Assembly (NCBI RefSeq): GCF_001485535.1
Contig: NZ_BCMZ01000001.1
Coordinates: 1,984,001 to 2,048,000 of the forward strand
DNA length: 64,000 bases
From: Halobacterium sp. CBA1132
GTDB lineage: Archaea; Halobacteriota; Halobacteria; Halobacteriales; Halobacteriaceae
Direction: 5' to 3'
Shown: positions 35,674 to 43,943 of the stretch, piece after piece
How positions within the stretch are numbered: position 1 is the first letter of the stretch
Layout of the letters: the number at the start of each line of letters is the position of its first letter
Translations under genes and position numbers: made by a program
The notes under the pieces: model-generated
Told to the model about the DNA's origin: nothing
Databases searched by the model: none
What the model saw: only the letters and a program-made list of their open reading frames with translations

Positions 35674-37317
35674 ATGCCCGACTTACGGGATCTCCCGCGC
35701 CGGCCGTCCGACCTGACCTACCGACAGCGACTCGTGGCGGTGTACGCCGTCGGCCTCATCTCAGTGGTACTGACATTCACGGCGCTGTACTACTGGGGGA
35801 TGGCCAATCTGGAGGGGCGGCCGCGGTCGCCGTTCCAGGCGTTCAACACCGTCATCGAGACGCTGACGACGACGGGGTTCGGCGCGGACTCGCCGTGGCA
35901 GACGCCGTGGATGAACCTCTTCGTCGCGACCATCCAGGTGTCGGGGGTCGTCATTGGGTTCGTGACGCTGCGCGTGCTCGTCATCCCGCTGTTCGAGCGC
36001 ACGCCGCTGAACCTCGACGACCGCCTCACGCCGAAGAACGACCACGTCGTCGTCGCGGAGTACGGCCACGACTCCGAGGTACTGCTCGACGAACTGGAGG
36101 AACTGGACGTCGACTACGTGCTCGTCGAATCGGACACCGAGGAGGCCAAGCGGCTCTCCGACGACGGCTACCAGGCCATCAACGGCGACCCTGAGGACGG
36201 CGACGACCTGGAGCGCGCGTTCGTCGGGGCGGCCGACGTGCTCATCACGGACGCCGGTGACGAGACGGCGAGTGTCGTGTTGACCGCGCTGGAGCACAAC
36301 GAGGACCTCCGGGTGGTGAGCTTCACGGCGTCGACCCGGCGGAAGGCCGCGCTCGCGGAGGTCGGCGTCGACCGCAGCGTCGCGCCCCACGCGCTCATCG
36401 GCCAGCGGCTCGCGGAGAAGGCGACGACGCCGGTCTCGGTCGGCGAAGCGGCGACCGACGAGGTCGCCATCCGGGAGCTTCTGGTGCGCCGGGACAGCCC
36501 GCTGCACGGCGTCCGCGTCCGGGAGTCGCCGCTCGCCAGCCACCCCGAGTTGACGCTCGTCGCGGGCTGGTTCGACGGCGAGTTGCGACTCCCGCCGTCG
36601 CCGGAGGACCCCCTCACGCCGAACACCGTCCTCGTCGTCGCGGGGCCGGCGGACGTCATCGACGAGGTCACCGGCGAAATCGCGGGCGTCCAGCGCTCGC
36701 GGCTGCGCGACCACTCGCGAGTCGTCGTCGCGGGGCTGGGAGAGGGCGGCGCGGCGGCCGTCGACGCGCTGCCCGAGGACGTCGAGGCGACGACCATCGA
36801 CGAGTCCGCGGCGACCGACCCCGACGTGGTCGGGGACGCGACCGAACCCGAGACGCTGGAGGCCGCGAACGTCGGGGACGCCACGGCGCTCGTCGTCACG
36901 GTGAACGACGACGCGACCGCGCTGTTGACCGTGGCGATGGCGCGCTCGCTGACCGAGGACGTGGAGATTCTCGCGCGCGTCACGGACACGGAAAAGGCGT
37001 CGGCGGCGTTCCGCGCGGGTGCCGACTACGTGCTGTCCGTCCAGCGCGTGAGCGCGCGCCTCGTCGCCGCGGAGGTCCACGGCGAGCGCGTGATGGACCC
37101 GGTCGGGCAGATTCGACTGGTGCGCGCGGACGCCGCGCCGTTCGTCGGCGAGACGGTGGCGACGGCGAGCGACCCGCAGAAGGGGTGGACGGTCGTCGGC
37201 GTCGTCCACGACGGCGAGGTGGACACGAACCAGACCGCCGCAATCGAGGCCGGCGACGAGGTGTTCGTCGCGGGCAGCGACCGCGCCATCCGCAAGTTCG
37301 AGCGGTCCGTCGAGTAG
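35674..37317 (+). CDS. Two-helix potassium channel with two RCK regions (GFG filter)
   Basis: Protein of 547 aa. Two membrane helices (about residues 21-42 and 80-106) surround a pore loop with filter TTTGFG at 65-70, fitting TxGFG, followed by Ala instead of Asp. Two TrkA-type Rossmann domains follow: the first (HVVVAEYGHDSEVLLDELEE) lacks the GxGxxG pattern, the second (VVVAGLGEGGAAAVDALPED) keeps it. Each has a C-terminal TrkA-C piece (GVRVRESPLASHPELTLVAG; PFVGETVATASDPQKGW). The ATG at 35674 is chosen because of a TATA-like ACGTTTTGTC about 30 nt before. Confidence 0.85.
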   Translation: MPDLRDLPRRPSDLTYRQRLVAVYAVGLISVVLTFTALYYWGMANLEGRPRSPFQAFNTVIETLTTTGFGADSPWQTPWMNLFVATIQVSGVVIGFVTLRVLVIPLFERTPLNLDDRLTPKNDHVVVAEYGHDSEVLLDELEELDVDYVLVESDTEEAKRLSDDGYQAINGDPEDGDDLERAFVGAADVLITDAGDETASVVLTALEHNEDLRVVSFTASTRRKAALAEVGVDRSVAPHALIGQRLAEKATTPVSVGEAATDEVAIRELLVRRDSPLHGVRVRESPLASHPELTLVAGWFDGELRLPPSPEDPLTPNTVLVVAGPADVIDEVTGEIAGVQRSRLRDHSRVVVAGLGEGGAAAVDALPEDVEATTIDESAATDPDVVGDATEPETLEAANVGDATALVVTVNDDATALLTVAMARSLTEDVEILARVTDTEKASAAFRAGADYVLSVQRVSARLVAAEVHGERVMDPVGQIRLVRADAAPFVGETVATASDPQKGWTVVGVVHDGEVDTNQTAAIEAGDEVFVAGSDRAIRKFERSVE

Positions 37318-37359
37318 TCGGTCTCGCGGCCGCACGTTCGGTTCGTGACTTCGCCGCTG

Positions 37360-37659
37360 TTACTCGCCGGACAGCGGCTCTCCGCGGCGGTCGATGCGAG
37401 TGGCGGGCAGCCCCGCTCGGTCCGCGTGTTCCTCGATGGCGGCCTCGTCTTCGGCGCGGTAGTGACAGAACGTCCCTGTCACCTCGCCGGCGTCGTTTTT
37501 CATGACCTCGGATTCGACCCACCGGATGCCGACGCCCTCGTCGCGGAGCGCCGCCAGCGCCTCGCCGGACTGCTCGCCGGCGGCGGCCAGTTCGTCCTCG
37601 GTAATCGGTTCGTCGAGGCTACGGAGAATCAGGAAGTCCTCCAGTTCGTCGCCGTTCAT
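37360..37659 (-). CDS. DUF4242 family protein (possible nickel/metal-binding)
   Basis: A 99-aa ferredoxin-like protein. Its C-terminal half has the family text GTFCHYRAEDEAAIEEHADR and AGLPATRI, and a VRWVES-like motif (GIRWVESEVMKND) before it. Relatives are annotated DUF4242 or SCO4226-type nickel-binding proteins; metal binding here is not shown by visible residues beyond Cys and His in the FCHY stretch. Faces the channel gene with a 42-bp gap. Confidence 0.75.
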   Translation of the reverse strand: MNGDELEDFLILRSLDEPITEDELAAAGEQSGEALAALRDEGVGIRWVESEVMKNDAGEVTGTFCHYRAEDEAAIEEHADRAGLPATRIDRRGEPLSGE

Positions 37660-37745
37660 GGAATCCCACCAACACGAACAGGCGATTCGACCGGGAAAGT
37701 AGTTTGGCCGGGTCGGACGCAGAACGGGGCCGTCGATGCCGTCGC

Positions 37746-38501
37746 TCAGACGAGTCGCGAGGGGTCACCGGCGTAGTCGACGACACCGGGGTAGTCCGCG
37801 ATGACGCCGTCGACTCCGGCGTCGCTGCACGCGACGGCGTCGTGCCAGTCCGTGACGGTCCACGCGTTGACGGTGCGGCCGTCGCGGTGCGCGTGGTCGA
37901 CGACCGACTCGGTGAGGCCGTCGACGGGCGCGTGGAGCGCACGGCAGTCGAACTCGCTGGCGCGCGTGAGTCCGCGGTCGGTGTCGAGGCAGAGCGCCGC
38001 ACGCGGGGTGTCGGGCAGCACTTCGGTGGCGGCTTCGAGCGCGCCGTCGAAGAACGACGAAACCACGACGGGCGCCTCGCAGTCCGCGAGCGCGTCAGCG
38101 ACCGACTCGACGAACGGCCGCCAGACGGCCGCGTCCGGCCCGGAGAGGCCGAGCGTCGCGTCCTCGCTGCCGGGAGTCTTGAGTTCGACGTGGAACGCCA
38201 CGCCCGCTGGCACGAGGTCTGCGACCGCCGACAGCGTCGGCACGGGTTCGCCGCTCCCGAGCACGGACGCGTCGGCGAGCGCCTCGGGTGTCGCGTCCCA
38301 GACGAACCCCTCGGCGTCGGTGACACCACGAGAGTCGCCATCGCCGTCGAGGCGCTGGTCGTGGAAGACGACCGGCGTGCCGTCGGCTGCCGGCTGGACG
38401 TCCACCTCGACGCCGTCCGCGCGCTCGCGGGCCGCTCGCACCGCCGCCGCGGTGTTCTCGGGCGCGATACCGGCGAACCCGCGGTGGGCGATGGTAAACA
38501 T
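37746..38501 (-). CDS. Glycerophosphodiester phosphodiesterase
   Basis: A 251-aa TIM-barrel enzyme splitting glycerophosphodiesters to glycerol 3-phosphate and alcohol. The active-site His pair is in AHRGFAGIAPENTAA (residues 5-19) and VVFHDQRLDGDGDS, with the metal ligand GVEVDVQ before it. The end has TVNAWTVTDW and DGVIADYPG, as in the family. No signal peptide, so cytoplasmic. The start overlaps the stop of the SAMP-like gene by three to four bases. Confidence 0.9.
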   Translation of the reverse strand: MFTIAHRGFAGIAPENTAAAVRAARERADGVEVDVQPAADGTPVVFHDQRLDGDGDSRGVTDAEGFVWDATPEALADASVLGSGEPVPTLSAVADLVPAGVAFHVELKTPGSEDATLGLSGPDAAVWRPFVESVADALADCEAPVVVSSFFDGALEAATEVLPDTPRAALCLDTDRGLTRASEFDCRALHAPVDGLTESVVDHAHRDGRTVNAWTVTDWHDAVACSDAGVDGVIADYPGVVDYAGDPSRLV

Positions 38502-38773
38502 CAGCCGCCGCTCACCGGCGGGAACAACGCGAGTTCGTCGCCCGAGTCCAGTTCCGTGGCGAGGCCGTCGTCGTGCGCGACGTTCTCGCCGTTCCGCAGG
38601 ACGTTGATGTGCTCGTGGACGTCGCCGGTCTCGGTCAGGACGCGGTCCCGGAGCGCGGGCCGGTCGTCGAGCAGGGCGTCGAGGGCGTCCCCCACTGTCT
38701 CCGCCGACTCGTCGACGGTGATTCGGCGGTCGCCGCCGACCTCCGCGAGGTCCGCGAACAGCTTCCACTCCAT
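38501..38773 (-). CDS. SAMP/MoaD-type ubiquitin-like protein
   Basis: Small beta-grasp protein of 90 aa starting MEWKLFADLAEVGG and ending FPPVSGG. The free C-terminal Gly-Gly is what an E1-like enzyme (UbaA) adenylates. Haloarchaeal relatives act as small archaeal modifier proteins (SAMP) attached to other proteins, or as sulfur carriers for molybdopterin and tRNA thiolation. Which of these applies cannot be told here. The ATG at 38773 gives the family's usual length. Coupled to the phosphodiesterase gene by ATGA-type overlap. Confidence 0.85.
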   Translation of the reverse strand: MEWKLFADLAEVGGDRRITVDESAETVGDALDALLDDRPALRDRVLTETGDVHEHINVLRNGENVAHDDGLATELDSGDELALFPPVSGG

Positions 38774-38833
38774 GCACGCCCCTCGGCGGCGGCGACGCAT
38801 AGGTGCTACGGGGTCGGCAGCGCGTGCGGCGGC

Positions 38834-39985
38834 CTACTGGCTCGGGGACTCGTCGACCGGTTCCTCGGGGGCGGCCGCGGCGGCGTCCACGCGGCGCGCG
38901 ACGTCCGGCCGCGCGACCACGTAGAGGGTGTCGCCGGCGGCGAGTACGCGCGACCCGCTCGGGATGGCGTCGACGCCGGTGTCGCCGCGGACTGCAACTA
39001 CGGTCCCGTCGACCGTGGCGACCTCGGCGCCGTCGAGGGCGCTGTCCGCCGCCACGGTCACGACGACCATCGTCTCGTCGGCGGCCCGCAGCAGCGACGC
39101 GAACTGGCGGTCCGCGCCCGGCTCGTACGGCAGCGTGAGCAGGCGGTAGTCGCCGCCGGCGAGCGTGCGCGCGTCGTACTCGTCCAGCGACAGCGTCACC
39201 GTGTCCTCGTGGGTCGCGCGAATCTCCGCGGTGGCGACGCGCTCGGCGGCCTCAGTCTCGGTGCTTGGCTGCCACACCTGCACGAGGTCGCCGGGACCCG
39301 CGGCGTTCGGCGGGTCAGCGTGCACGGCGACGGCCGCGGTGCCCGGCGGCAGCGTCGGCCCGATACCGGCGGTGCGGCTCCCGAGCGCGAGGTACGTCGC
39401 GGTGCCGTCGTCCGCGAGTTCGACGTCGACGTAGCCGATGTCGTAGTCGTCTTTCAGTCGCGTCACGACGCGGTCGCGGAGCTCCGCGACGGTCAGCCGG
39501 CGCGGGAAGATGAGCGTCTTCCCCGCCAGTGCCTCCTTGACGTCGTCGGCGACCGGGTCGTAGCCCTCGATGTCCTCGATGGACTCGGGGAGTTCGACCG
39601 CGACGGCGCGCCCGACGGCTTTCACGATGCGGCCGACCTCGCCTTCGAGTTCGCGGACGCCGGTCGCGGCCAGAATCTGGACGCCGACGCGGTCGCCGGC
39701 GCGGCGCGCGGCGGGTTCGAAGAGCACGGCGACGCCGAAGACGGCGAGGTTGAACCCGACCGCTTCGACCGAGAGCGCGTCCGTCCGGCCGGCGATTGCC
39801 TGCCCGAGTGCGACCCGCGTGTTGAGGTAGAACGCCACGACGGAGACGTCCACGAGTATCCCCACGCCGAACGGGAGTTCCTGCCGGAAGTACCACCGGA
39901 ACGCCGCCGCGAGCAGCGCGACGGCGACGCCCGCGGCGAGGACGACGCCGCCGGCCTGCGCGAGTTCGGTCGTCGACACCGGCAT
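38834..39985 (-). CDS. Membrane TrkA-C protein, paralogue of the next gene
   Basis: A 383-aa protein with three N-terminal hydrophobic helices (about 10-30, 40-57, 75-93), then a soluble region ending with TrkA-C-like domains (TLPPGTAAVAVHADPPN; AEVATVDGTVVAVRGDTGVD). It has no Rossmann nucleotide-binding domain. Residues about 125-205 (IEGYDP, FPRRLTVAELRDRVVTRL, VDVELADDGTAT) are similar to a region of the neighbouring gene. It probably regulates potassium flux as a partner protein; inference. ATG 39985 overlaps the stop of the upstream gene. Confidence 0.75.
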   Translation of the reverse strand: MPVSTTELAQAGGVVLAAGVAVALLAAAFRWYFRQELPFGVGILVDVSVVAFYLNTRVALGQAIAGRTDALSVEAVGFNLAVFGVAVLFEPAARRAGDRVGVQILAATGVRELEGEVGRIVKAVGRAVAVELPESIEDIEGYDPVADDVKEALAGKTLIFPRRLTVAELRDRVVTRLKDDYDIGYVDVELADDGTATYLALGSRTAGIGPTLPPGTAAVAVHADPPNAAGPGDLVQVWQPSTETEAAERVATAEIRATHEDTVTLSLDEYDARTLAGGDYRLLTLPYEPGADRQFASLLRAADETMVVVTVAADSALDGAEVATVDGTVVAVRGDTGVDAIPSGSRVLAAGDTLYVVARPDVARRVDAAAAAPEEPVDESPSQ

Positions 39986-41205
39986 CACTTCGCCACCTCC
40001 TCGAAGGCGTCGAGTTCGCGGCGCGGCCCGGCGACGAACAGTTCGTCGCCGGCCGACAGCGACGCCTCACCGTTCGGGGCGACCGTCCACGCGCCGTCGT
40101 GGCGGACCGCCAGCACGGTGACGCCGTACGTCTCACCGACGCTCGCCTCGCCGAGCGTGGTGTCCACGACGGGGGTGTCGGCGCCGAGGGTGAGCCGGCG
40201 GACGCGCTGGCCGCCGCGGCGCAGCAGTCCGAGGAGTTCGTACTCGCGGCGGGTGCCGCGAGCGCGTACGGCGACGCGAGTGTGGTCAGCCGCGAGCAGC
40301 GACTCCGCCTCCGAGCGCTGGACGGCGACGGTGACGCGGCCCTCGCCGCCCGTCGTCGTCGGCGCGAGTTTCGCGGCTGGCTCGGCCTCCGCGGCGTCGT
40401 CGGTGGCTGCGGGCGCGGTCGGTTCCGGTGCGGGCTTCCCGCCGGACTTCGCGGAGACGACGGTGCCGTCGACGCGGTCGTCGCCCGCGAGCACGCTCAC
40501 CTCGTCGCCGCGCGCGATGCCCGTGGGAACGAGCGCGGGCACCGACACCGCGCGCTTCCCGATTGGCGTCCGCTTGGAGACGCCGGCGGCGGGCGGCGCG
40601 GCGGAGACGGTCGCGCGGCCGTGTTCGTCGACGGTCACTGAGGCCTCCTGCACGTCGAACTCCGAGCGCAGGCGGTCGACGAACCGCCCCTCCAGTTCCG
40701 ACAGCGGGAGGTCCGCGGGGAAGCGCCACTCGGCGTCCTGAATCGACGCGCGCAGCGACTCCGGAAGCGGCGGGTAGCCTTCGAGGTCGCGGACGCCGCC
40801 GACGACGCTCACTGCGACCTCGTTGCGGCCGCCGACGAGTTCGATGGCGTCGGTGTGGAGCGTGCGCTCGCGCAGCGACCGCAGGCTGATGCGCCGCGGC
40901 AGCGTCGACCCGAGCCTGTCACCCACGGCGTGCGTGTAGAACGTCAACAGCGCGACCACCAGCAGCGCGACCACCAGCGTCGTGGAGTTCGCCGCCTGCG
41001 TAATCGTCGGGTCAGCGAACGCGAGCAGGCCGCCGTTGACGCCGGCGAGCGCGACACCGAGCACGACGACACCGAACGCGGGGATGCTGAGCCCGGTGAC
41101 GTACTTGAAGAGGAAGCCGAAGCCGAACGACACCAGCGCCGGAATCACGCCCGCGAGCAGCCCGAGGTAGATGCCGTGCAGCGCCTGCACGGGAGTCGAA
41201 GTCAT
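39985..41205 (-). CDS. Membrane TrkA-C protein, paralogue of the previous gene
   Basis: A 406-aa protein with three N-terminal hydrophobic helices (about 10-32, 36-60, 72-90). The middle holds the same unnamed domain as its neighbour (DLEGYPPLPESL, FPADLPLSELEGRFVDRL, VTVDEHGRAT). A TrkA-C-like domain (GKRAVSVPALVPTGIARGDE) follows, then an Ala/Pro/Glu linker and a last TrkA-C-like domain (GEASLSAGDELFVAGP). No Rossmann domain. Divergent promoter shared with the channel gene: TATA-like GCGTTTAGTC lies about 28 nt upstream. Confidence 0.75.
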   Translation of the reverse strand: MTSTPVQALHGIYLGLLAGVIPALVSFGFGFLFKYVTGLSIPAFGVVVLGVALAGVNGGLLAFADPTITQAANSTTLVVALLVVALLTFYTHAVGDRLGSTLPRRISLRSLRERTLHTDAIELVGGRNEVAVSVVGGVRDLEGYPPLPESLRASIQDAEWRFPADLPLSELEGRFVDRLRSEFDVQEASVTVDEHGRATVSAAPPAAGVSKRTPIGKRAVSVPALVPTGIARGDEVSVLAGDDRVDGTVVSAKSGGKPAPEPTAPAATDDAAEAEPAAKLAPTTTGGEGRVTVAVQRSEAESLLAADHTRVAVRARGTRREYELLGLLRRGGQRVRRLTLGADTPVVDTTLGEASVGETYGVTVLAVRHDGAWTVAPNGEASLSAGDELFVAGPRRELDAFEEVAK

Positions 41206-41228
41206 ACCCCCGACGAGTCGCGCCCGCG

Positions 41229-41263
41229 ACTAAACGCTACCGACGCGTGCCGCCGTTCTTAAG
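41229..41263. promoter_or_regulatory. Divergent promoter between TrkA-C gene and channel gene
   Basis: In the 82-bp gap, the minus strand has GCGTTTAGTC (41229-41238) about 28 nt from the start at 41205. The plus strand has GTTCTTAAGG (about 41254-41263) about 28 nt from the start at 41288. Both fit leaderless transcription. Confidence 0.5.
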
Positions 41264-41287
41264 GCGGGCGACCACGCGCGTGATGAC

Positions 41288-42451
41288 ATGGACGTACCGG
41301 GCGCCAAGCGTGTGACCGGCCGAGTAGCTGTCGCGCTGACGCTCGCCGTCGCCGCGCTCTCCGTCGGCGTCGGCATCCTCGGCATCGTCAATCCGACGGC
41401 GAACTTCGGGCCGTTCGCGCAGTACATCCCCCCGACGGTCAGCCAGACGGCGGGCTTCACGGGCTCGCTGACCGGTTTCCTGATGGTGATGAGCGCGCTC
41501 GGCCTGCGCCGCGGCCTGCGGGCGGCGTGGTACTCGACGCTCGTTCTCCTCCCCGTGACCGCCCTGCAGGGACTGGTGCAGGCGACACCGTACTCGGTGC
41601 CGCTGGTGGTGCTGTCGGTGCTCTCGATGCCCGTGCTCGCGGTGGCGCGGAGCCGCTTCGACGAGCCGATTTCGCTGTCCACGAGCCAACTCGCCGCCGG
41701 CGGCGCGCTCGCCGGCGTGCAGGCGTACGGCACCATCGGGACGTGGGCGCTCCGCGGGGAGGACGGCTTCCCGGGTGTGACCACGATGCTGGACGCGTTC
41801 TACTACACGCTCGTCACCTCCAGCACCGTCGGCTACGGCGACGTCACGCCGGTCACGCAGGAAGCACGGCTGTTCTCGCTGTCCGTGCTGGTGTTGGGGA
41901 CCGCGAGTTTCGCCATCGCGCTCGGCGCGCTGCTCGGTCCCGCCCTCGAAGCCCGGTTCGCGAGCGCCCTCGGACGCATGACACAGAGCGACCTAGAGTC
42001 CCTCGACGGCCACGTGGTCGTCGCGGGCTACGGCGACCTGACGGAACCGATTCTGACCGAACTCGCAGAGAGCGGCCGGCAGTTCCTCGTGGTGACGCGG
42101 GACGGCGACGACGCCGCGGAACTCCGGGACCGCGACATCGACGTGCTCGCGGGCGACCCCGCCGACGAGAAAATCCTCGCACGGGCGGGGGTCGAGCGCG
42201 CCCGAGCGGTGGTCGCGGCGACCAACGACGACGGCGAGGATGCGCTCGCGATTCTCACCGTCTCCGAGTCGTTCCCCGACGTGCGCGTGGTCGCCGCCGC
42301 CACCGAACGGGAGAACGAGCCGAAGCTCCGCCGGGCGGGCGCGGACACCGTCATCAGTCCGATGGTCATCGGCGGACGGCTGCTCGCGCGCTCGGCGCTC
42401 GGCGACGAGCACGCCGAGGCGGAGGCCGCCCACGTCCTCGACGACGAGTAG
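41288..42451 (+). CDS. Potassium channel with RCK domain
   Basis: A 387-aa channel. Four to five N-terminal hydrophobic helices (about 12-34, 55-72, 80-98, 103-120, 135-155) precede the pore with the canonical filter TVGYGD at residues 180-185, an inner helix (195-217) and a cytosolic RCK/TrkA-N domain beginning GHVVVAGYGDLTEPILTELA at 241. No TrkA-C domain follows. The nucleotide-binding glycines (GYGD) are kept in part. It abuts the stop of the HPP-USP gene (TAGTCA). Confidence 0.9.
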   Translation: MDVPGAKRVTGRVAVALTLAVAALSVGVGILGIVNPTANFGPFAQYIPPTVSQTAGFTGSLTGFLMVMSALGLRRGLRAAWYSTLVLLPVTALQGLVQATPYSVPLVVLSVLSMPVLAVARSRFDEPISLSTSQLAAGGALAGVQAYGTIGTWALRGEDGFPGVTTMLDAFYYTLVTSSTVGYGDVTPVTQEARLFSLSVLVLGTASFAIALGALLGPALEARFASALGRMTQSDLESLDGHVVVAGYGDLTEPILTELAESGRQFLVVTRDGDDAAELRDRDIDVLAGDPADEKILARAGVERARAVVAATNDDGEDALAILTVSESFPDVRVVAAATERENEPKLRRAGADTVISPMVIGGRLLARSALGDEHAEAEAAHVLDDE

Positions 42452-43894
42452 TCACGCCGTGTGGACGATGGCGATGTCCGTGTCGAGGTCGCGGACGCGC
42501 TCGTAGGTCGGCCGCGAGAAGAACTTCGACGCCGCCGAGCGGTCGGTGCTGGCGCCGAGGAACACGAGGTCGTAGTGGGCGTCGTTGCGCTCGACGAACT
42601 CTTCGATGGATGACCGCGAGACGCGCGTCTCACAGCGCGTGTCCACCGTCTCCGTGAGATTCGCGAGCATCGACTCCGTGGGGCGGCGTTCGCGCTCGGT
42701 GTCGATGCACGAGCAGACGCTGATGGAGCCGTTCCGGCTGGCGAGCCGGCCGGCGTAGTCCAGCATCGCGTGCGCAACATCCGACGCGCTGCGCACGGGG
42801 ACCATGATGCGCCGCCAGCGCGTGCGTTCGCCCGTGGACTGGAGCGCGACGACGTCGATGTCGCTGGCGAACAGCGACCGAAGGAACGGCGTCAGCGTGG
42901 CGTCCTCCCGGCACTCGAACGGTGTGACGACGAGGTCGCAGTTCGCCTCGTCGGCCGTCGACAGCACCGTCCCCGCGGCGTTGCCGTCCGCGACTGCGAC
43001 CGCCACGTCGCAGGGGACGCCGACGCTCGTTTCGATGCGCGCGGCCTGCTGTTCGAGTTCGCGCGCGGCGGCGTCGGCGGCCTGTTCCTCGCCGGTGGAC
43101 TCGGCGTCCTCGACGTAGTCTGCACCCTCGGTGCCGATGCACTCGCGCTCGGCGGCCGCGATTTTCTCGTCGTCGACGATGTCCAGCAGGACGACCTTCC
43201 CGGCGTCGTGGGCGGCCGCGATGCGCGCGCCGAGCATCGCGGTCTCCTCGGCGGTGTCCCCGCGTATCGGCACGATGACGTGGTCGTCGGCTTCCGTCGT
43301 CCGGTAGAGGTAGCGGGCGCGCTCCTCGTAGACCTCGCGGCGCCACACCACGAACACGACGGCGACCAGCGACGACGACAGCGCGACGCCGGCGACGTAC
43401 GCGAACTGCGCGGTCCCCGTGATGAGCACGAGCAGCGCGGTCGAGAACGCGGTCGGGAGTTCGAGGTCGAGCGCCCACGTCGCGCCGCCCGTGAAGAGGA
43501 CGCCGAGCGCGGCGGCGCCGGCGTTGATGCCCAGCGACGACGGCGGGATGCCGTACGCGTACGACGCCGCTTCGACGGCAATCCAGCCGCAGAACGCGCC
43601 AACGGTCATGCCGCCGACGAACGTCTTCGGGTTCGAGTAGCGGCCCTCGGGCTCGGAGAACAGCGTGTAGGTGCCCGACGCCAGCGGCGGGAACAGGAGA
43701 AACGACACCGCGCCGACGGTGTTCGCCAGCAGCGTCACGAGGCCGACGAGCAGCGGCACGAACAACAGCACGCAGACGTGCAGGAGGTTGCTGGTCGTCT
43801 CCAGCCACTTCCGGAACGACCGGAGTTCGCGGCGTTCGAGTCGGGCGGCGCGCCGCCGCGCCGCCGCGAGCCGCTGCCGCAACTCCGAGAACAT
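42452..43894 (-). CDS. HPP-family membrane protein fused to universal stress domains
   Basis: A 480-aa protein. Residues about 30-190 contain five to six hydrophobic helices with the HPP-type text LLFPPLASGTYTLFSEPEGR (containing FPPLAS and EPEG) and GGMTVGAFCGWIAVEAASYA. From about 205 two universal-stress-protein domains follow: DHVIVPIRGDTAEETAMLGA with CDLVVTPFECRE, and RRIMVPVRSASDVAHAMLDY ending YDLVFLGASTDRSAASKFF. The fusion suggests a membrane protein gated or tuned by nucleotide-binding USP domains. HPP relatives include nitrite transporters. Exact role unknown. Confidence 0.8.
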   Translation of the reverse strand: MFSELRQRLAAARRRAARLERRELRSFRKWLETTSNLLHVCVLLFVPLLVGLVTLLANTVGAVSFLLFPPLASGTYTLFSEPEGRYSNPKTFVGGMTVGAFCGWIAVEAASYAYGIPPSSLGINAGAAALGVLFTGGATWALDLELPTAFSTALLVLITGTAQFAYVAGVALSSSLVAVVFVVWRREVYEERARYLYRTTEADDHVIVPIRGDTAEETAMLGARIAAAHDAGKVVLLDIVDDEKIAAAERECIGTEGADYVEDAESTGEEQAADAAARELEQQAARIETSVGVPCDVAVAVADGNAAGTVLSTADEANCDLVVTPFECREDATLTPFLRSLFASDIDVVALQSTGERTRWRRIMVPVRSASDVAHAMLDYAGRLASRNGSISVCSCIDTERERRPTESMLANLTETVDTRCETRVSRSSIEEFVERNDAHYDLVFLGASTDRSAASKFFSRPTYERVRDLDTDIAIVHTA

Positions 43895-43943
43895 GTTCAG
43901 CCAGTCCGCGAGCCCGGCAGTTGGGTGTTTCGGCTGGCGGGCG

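Noticed and set aside
35866-35883. Broken potassium filter in the 35674 gene
   Set aside because: At first TTTGFG looked degenerate, but it fits the TxGFG form seen in some potassium channels, so the gene is annotated as intact.
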